Under the pieces are notes generated by a model. It did no database searches and was not told where the DNA came from. It saw only the letters and a program-made list of their open reading frames with translations. A DNA stretch of 64,000 nucleotides from Plantago ovata. Lineage: Eukaryota > Streptophyta > Magnoliopsida > Lamiales > Plantaginaceae. Below, piece after piece: positions 58,853 through 64,000 of the stretch. The stretch's first letter is position 1. Each line of letters opens with the position of its first letter. The position numbers and the translations under genes were made by a program. The stretch spans positions 43,665,129 to 43,729,128 of the forward strand of contig CM051455.1 in assembly GCA_028274465.1 (NCBI GenBank), read 5' to 3'.

Positions 58853-60176
58853 TGTTTTTGTTTTAATATAGTTGCATGATACACTGATGCTACAATTTTT
58901 CATCATATGTTTATCATGCTCCTTTTTCCTCTTCTTTCTTTATTTGTTTTCCTTTTCTTTTAATTAACTTCCATTTAACTGATTGAAGTGTTGGAAATAT
59001 GAAATGGTCTCCATGGCATCTTTCCTCATGTCTGAATTCCCACTCAACATCAAAATGAGGGTTACACTTTACAGAGTAGATAGGCTGCTAGAGACATGAT
59101 ATAATATTATCCATGCCCTTTTTCCTCTCAAAATATTCAAATATTGTAACAACCATCTCCAAATAAGAATCTAAGAATATATATGAACCAGACAACCACT
59201 CCAATTACATTTTCGATGACATATACGCCCCCGCAAATTTAAACGTCATGTCAAAAGCACCCTATATAGCTATAAGCTAGCTAATGTAATCCAACATGTA
59301 ATATTAATCTGGCTTTGTAAATATTCTGTTATTTCGATGTTAAAATAATGCGCACGTATAAGGATCTCATACAAACACAAATTATAATGTGAGTGATAAA
59401 AGTATTAAAAAAATGTACCATCTCATTAATGGCTGTAAGTATAGGTTACAAATCATGATAAGTAATTGCATTCGATCCGATCCAATCCGCTAATACGAAT
59501 TGAAAAACACCATCTGTGATAGTAGCGAATTGGACCACGGATCGATCTGCACTGATGCATATAAATCTGTACCGGACCATAATTCACTAATTTTTTTTAA
59601 AAAAATACTTATACTTCACCAAAAATATATATTTGCGGATAGTAGAATATAATTATATTTAATATATACTAACGGATGGATCATGGATATTTCCAGATCG
59701 AATCGACCCGATCTTCTTCTAACAATTAAATGATAAAAGTGTGATGAACGAATGTGAATTTTTTGATCCGCCCCGCCCTATATTTATATTGTACAGTTGA
59801 CTGAAAGTTTAGAGGGCCGTTCATGCAATTAACCCTAATAAACTACTCCATGTGAAACAAGCTTAGTTAGAACTTCTCCAATCATCTCAACACGATGGGA
59901 ATTTTAATATCCAAACGTGATGCAATCAACTAATTAAACAGGTAGACAACATTACTACTTAATTAATTTCCCATTTGAGAGAGAGCCAATATATATTACT
60001 CCCTTAATAATTAATTTCCCTTCTGAAAGACAGCCAATATATATATATATAATTGAAGGCACCAAAAGATCTTGAATCCACAGTTCTAACATAACACCTC
60101 TCTTTTTTTTCCATCTTTCTAACTTCTCTTTCAATTTAGTCCTTTCTGCTGCTGCTCTCTTCTTGCCTAGCTAGAC
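58853..60176. other. Upstream region of SWEET D
   Basis: Holds repeat copy c (58990-59305), a GATCCGATCC-type low-complexity region (59465-59720) and a duplicated TATA segment (59963-60052). No gene is seen. Confidence 0.45.
59963..60052 (+). promoter_or_regulatory. Duplicated TATA-containing segment before SWEET D
   Basis: TTAATTTCCC, then a GAGAG/GAAAG part and CAGCCAATATATA or GAGCCAATATATA, occurs twice (59963 and 60011, period 48). The second copy has an extended ATATATATATATA at about 60037-60050, about 130 bases before the ATG, a plausible TATA box with a CCAAT-like neighbour. Confidence 0.45.
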
Positions 60177-63100
60177 ATGGAAGGACTGGTTTTCATTGTT
60201 GGTGTTATAGGTACATTTCTTGCTTTTGCTTCAACACTTTTCACCATTAATGTAATTATTATTACTATGTTGACTTAAAAAACTTATGGTTTTTGTGATT
60301 TTCAGGGAACATAATCTCAGTTCTCATGTTTCTTTCTCCAGTGTAAGTTAACAAAAGAAATAGGCCATCTTAAGACATGTTTAACTAAGTGATTGATGTT
60401 GAAGTTAATGATGTATGATTTGCAGGAAAACATTTGTGGGGATAGTGAAGAGCAAATCAACAGGAGAATTTGAGAGCCTTCCATACATTTGCACATTGCT
60501 GAATTCATCTCTATGGACATACTATGGAATCATAAAGCCTGGAAGTTATCTTGTTGCAACTGTCAATGGCTTTGGTGTCCTTGTGGAGATCATTTATATT
60601 GTCTTGTTTCTTCTCTTTGCTCCTCCATCCAAAAGGGTAACTACAGATCCATGTCTATACTATATTCAATAACATTATACTATTTATGATACTAACTCCA
60701 ATATTTCCATGAGAATTAATACTTTCATGTCGTTTAAAAATTTAAATATGCAAGGATTTGTATTATTTCGTTTATATTAATTTTATAACAGTTTCGCAAT
60801 CACTTACTTTTCCAGTTTTCCTGCCAATTTTTCAGTTACATATTCTTTGTGATGGAGAAAATTGGCAGAAATGTTCTGATTAATTAATTTAAATAAAAAA
60901 ACATATTCTTTTTTTTTATATTCAAATTATTTAATTTTGCTACACTTTTTAAACCATGGGATTACTTTCCTCTTCTTTTTTTTCTTACCCATGAAATTTG
61001 GGCTTTTCACCATTTGTAATTTTTTGTTTAAATGTAAAATCTTATTTTACAGGCTCATACAGCAATACTGTCGGGAGTTATGAATATTGGATTTTTTGCG
61101 ATAGCTCTAAGTGTCACATATTTGTTGTTAGATGGAGAAATGAGGATCGACGTAATAGGCTTCCTTAGCTCAGCCCTTAATGTTATCATGTATGCGTCAC
61201 CCCTTTCAGCCATGGTACGTATATAACTTCAATTTATTTATTTATTTACTTTTTAAGAAGGTTGATTTAAGATCAATATTCATCATTTTCCCTAAAGTAA
61301 AATAAAAAATTGTTTATTGATCGATCAGTATATTCTGGCAAAATTTATTCTCCTTTTATAGTTTACACGCAACATTTGAAAAACTGTTAGCAATAATTTG
61401 GAGTATTTTTCAATCATCTTCTAATTAATCTTAAGGTTCTTCTTAAATACATTATGGTCCACTTGGTAATGTTAAGAATAAATATACACGTGATAAAATT
61501 AAAAGCACATAAGCCCTTGTCTTTTATTTGAGAAAATAGAAAAATGCCCCTTCACTAGTTCCAAAAGATTCATGAAAATGCATTGGGCAAAAATCAAGCA
61601 TGTCATGTCATTTATAAGAAAATTTTCAACCATACAGGCATAAATCATGAATTCGCATTCAAATTAAAAATGGGGCCGAACACAATAATTATTAATTTTG
61701 GCGACATACATATATCTTGTCACCTGTTCATGTTTAATTCTACACACACAAATTACAACTTTCAAATATCTTTACGTCGTTTTCTCTGATTTCCTTATTC
61801 AATCATTTTTTATCACGACAAACCATCTCATTTGTACTACACTACACTTATTGATGACCATATTGAAAATTAATTGATAAAGTTATGTAGGACTGAGTCG
61901 ACTGACATGCATAGAAATCGAGTTTATACAGTAGTTTAGAGAAATTTCTGAGAATACCCGATATTTGGATAACTTGTGAAATTTATGCGGTGATTAAGAC
62001 GTATAATTGAATAATTAATATTGCAAGTTGGTGTGAGTCTATGACTACTAGCTAATAAATATATTTTGACGTATTATTGTGATGATGATATGGTATTAAA
62101 AATGCAGAAAACAGTGGTGACAACAAAAAGTGTAGAGTATATGCCATTCCTCCTATCATTTTTCCTTTTCTTGAATGGTGGAGTTTGGACTTTCTACGCC
62201 CTACTCGTCACTGATTGGTTTCTTGGTGTAAGTCTCCCTACTTATCAATATCCTAATCGTAATTATTCTTCTTCAACACTAATTAGTTTAACTAATGTTC
62301 CACTCTCATCTTCATTATTATTGTTGTAGATACACCAAATCTTTAAATAACTACTTAAATATTAAATATTACGATCATCTCCTACTACTACTTCAAAATA
62401 GAATTATAACTGTCCCAAAATCTATAAACCTCTAACTATTAAGGAGATACAAAATTTAGTCATTTATATTATTTTTCCAACTACATCATAATTTTTTTTT
62501 CCTATTTTTATCGGTTTTTATGACAAAAAAGATTAGCATGAGGAGACATGGTGGGTGACGGTACGAATTTGTTGACATCCTTGAAACCAAATACTATTGA
62601 TGTTCAAACAGCTGTCTAGCCAGGGCCATCATCAATGCATCCAATTAAACATGAGCTAGCTACTTTTTAATTTTGTTTGATGCTCCATTAGATTTGATTT
62701 TCCAAGTGATTGGTCGTGATCCAGACAGATAGCCTATCAATCCGCCATGTACTTCTAATTAATTTCTAACTCATAAAAAATCTGTCAAACTTAAAGTTGG
62801 ATGATAAGATACCATACCTAAATTAGACATATGATCATTGTTTTCATTACCAAAAAATAAAATGTACTACGGAGTACGTATTTTGCAATTTTTTACATTT
62901 CCGCATACCTATAATCAAATTGTTCGCTCGTGTGTTCATGTGTGATGTGCATATCGTCTTTTTTTAGATCTTTGGGGGTGGATCATTGATCCATAATCCA
63001 CCTTCCCTCTCATTAAAGTGTCTACAACTACGAGACCTTTTGTGGATACAAATGATTTTGCTCTACTCGTATATATCAGTTTAAAACTCTATTCTTTTCA

Positions 63101-63335
63101 TCTGAAAATTGATTAAGTTCAGTTTAGATTAGTTCAGTTCAATCAGTTCAAATCAGTTCAGATCGTCCTTGGTAATAATGTGCAGGTACCTAATGCAATG
63201 GGGTTCCTATTTGGAGCAGCTCAGCTTGTACTTTACGCTGTTTACTCCATCAAACCTAAATCATCAAAGGGTTTCCCAGTTGATTTCGAGGAAGGATCGC
63301 AAACAGAGAGCCTGCTTCCATCCTCCACTGTCTAA
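60177..63335 (+). CDS. SWEET16/17: SWEET sugar transporter (SWEET17-like) D
   Basis: Exons 60177-60210, 60306-60342, 60426-60636, 61053-61214, 62108-62227, 63186-63335 join to 714 bases, 237 residues. First MtN3 repeat: VGVIGNIISVLMFLSPVKTF, LPYICTLLNSSLWTYYG, YLVATVNGFGVLVEI. Second: [59 protein letters not shown]. This is the copy closest to AtSWEET17 (YICTLMSSSLWTYYGIV, TTRSVQFMPF), the tonoplast fructose transporter. The tail ends ESLLPSS, similar to NQPLL-type dileucine tails of vacuolar SWEETs. Introns 4 and 5 are long (893 and 958 bases); intron 5 contains a MITE just before exon 6. It is separated from SWEET C by the copia element. Intact. Confidence 0.93.
63090..63175 (+). mobile_element. 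Short MITE (TTTTCATCTGAA family) in SWEET D intron 5
   Basis: TTTTCATCTGAAAATTGATT (about 63096) followed by repeated TTCAGTTCA and ending CAGATCGTCC, about 10 bases before the exon 6 acceptor GTGCAG. It places transposon sequence where the polypyrimidine tract would be. Confidence 0.5.
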
Positions 63336-64000
63336 TGATATAAAAAACAAGTATTCGAAATGTGCAAAGAAAAAATCAGAATACTCGACAGAAGAAGCAG
63401 CAGCAGCAGATAAAAGGAAAATGCAGAATTATAAAATGGGGTTTTATTAGAAATTTTGCCAAGTTAATGTGATTTTTACAGCATTTTTTTCCACTATAAA
63501 GGTTTTTACAAGTTCCATTTGTAAATAATTCTTTCTTCTTTGATTTTTCTTCTTTTTCCAGGAGAGGTTTGAGAGTTGTATAATGTATTATGAGTGTAAT
63601 ATACAATGTATTCATGGGAATGCAAATGTTTTGATCTCATCAATTTTTGTTAACATCAAAGTAAAAGTGCATCCGTTTCGTATTTTGAGCCACAAGATCC
63701 CTAAAGAAGTTCATAGACCTGGTCTACGTAAGTATCTCCGACCTTAGAAATTAGGCCTCGATGAAGTTGAATCGGCCATTTAAGTAACCGTGTCTAACAC
63801 ATCTCAAAAATGTTACTTCTTGATCAAGAGCCTAAACACAGACAAAATTGGCTGCAATATGATGTGCACAGATGATCACAAAGTCACAACAAACACCATC
63901 AATGTAGTTAGAAATGGATATACAAAATGAACTCTAGAATCACAGTATCATTTGTAAATTAAAGTGTTACTACTATCTACCCAAATGCAACAAACAAACA
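63336..64000. other. 3' flank of SWEET D
   Basis: Probable 3'UTR to about 63620 (TTGTATAATGTATTATG, A/T-rich), then spacer without a recognisable gene to the window end. Confidence 0.4.

Overview
The window is nuclear DNA from a flowering plant, most likely a eudicot. Its genes have several exons with GT-AG introns, and the proteins belong to plant families: FBL3-type F-box/LRR, LSm6, a StEH1-like epoxide hydrolase, an R1-type NLR and clade IV SWEETs. The intergenic DNA is AT-rich and full of plant-type transposons. A recurrent repeat built on GTTCAGTTCAGTT suggests a Caryophyllales genome, but that is only an impression.

Layout. 1-3660: four tandem, decayed copies of the N-terminal (ubiquitin-like) half of a UPL5-type HECT ligase, none with a HECT domain. 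3832-7400: an orphan CACTA end, a tRNA-like SINE candidate and a MITE. 7553-11147: an intact seven-exon F-box/LRR gene. 13740-14385: a MITE with a second MITE inside it. 14540-17499: a six-exon RS-rich gene resembling style cell-cycle inhibitor 1. 18002-21075: a probable non-autonomous Helitron. 23996-24194: a Stowaway-like MITE. 24413-25180: a broken Myb/SANT-like gene. 26282-27810: a LINE remnant split by a solo LTR. 28440-30476: LSM6 with a 5'UTR intron. 34121-36527: an intact epoxide hydrolase gene.

36530-63335 is the most structured part. It holds four complete tandem SWEET16/17-type sugar transporter genes (41809-43085, 45531-46896, 47997-49490, 60177-63335), all with the same six-exon plan, and a relic SWEET first exon at 37067. 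The relic and the 3' part of the epoxide hydrolase gene form a block (about 35862-37195) that is repeated at 40568-41941. Between the two copies lies a nearly complete NLR gene broken by one stop and one frameshift. Between the third and fourth SWEET genes is a 6.9 kb Ty1/copia element on the minus strand. It sits inside a MITE and itself carries a 1.2 kb Mutator-like insertion.

How the genes relate: apart from the SWEET family and the epoxide hydrolase duplication there is no functional cluster. The neighbours are housekeeping or regulatory genes (SCF adaptor, LSm ring, RS protein) set in transposon-rich DNA. I found no RNA gene other than Pol III-like SINE boxes, no CRISPR array and no clearly new biochemical system. 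The notable points are the structural history of the SWEET/epoxide hydrolase/NLR locus, the HECT-less ubiquitin-like array and several nested insertions with reconstructable empty sites. Exon coordinates were inferred by eye from frame, splice sites and family alignment from memory.
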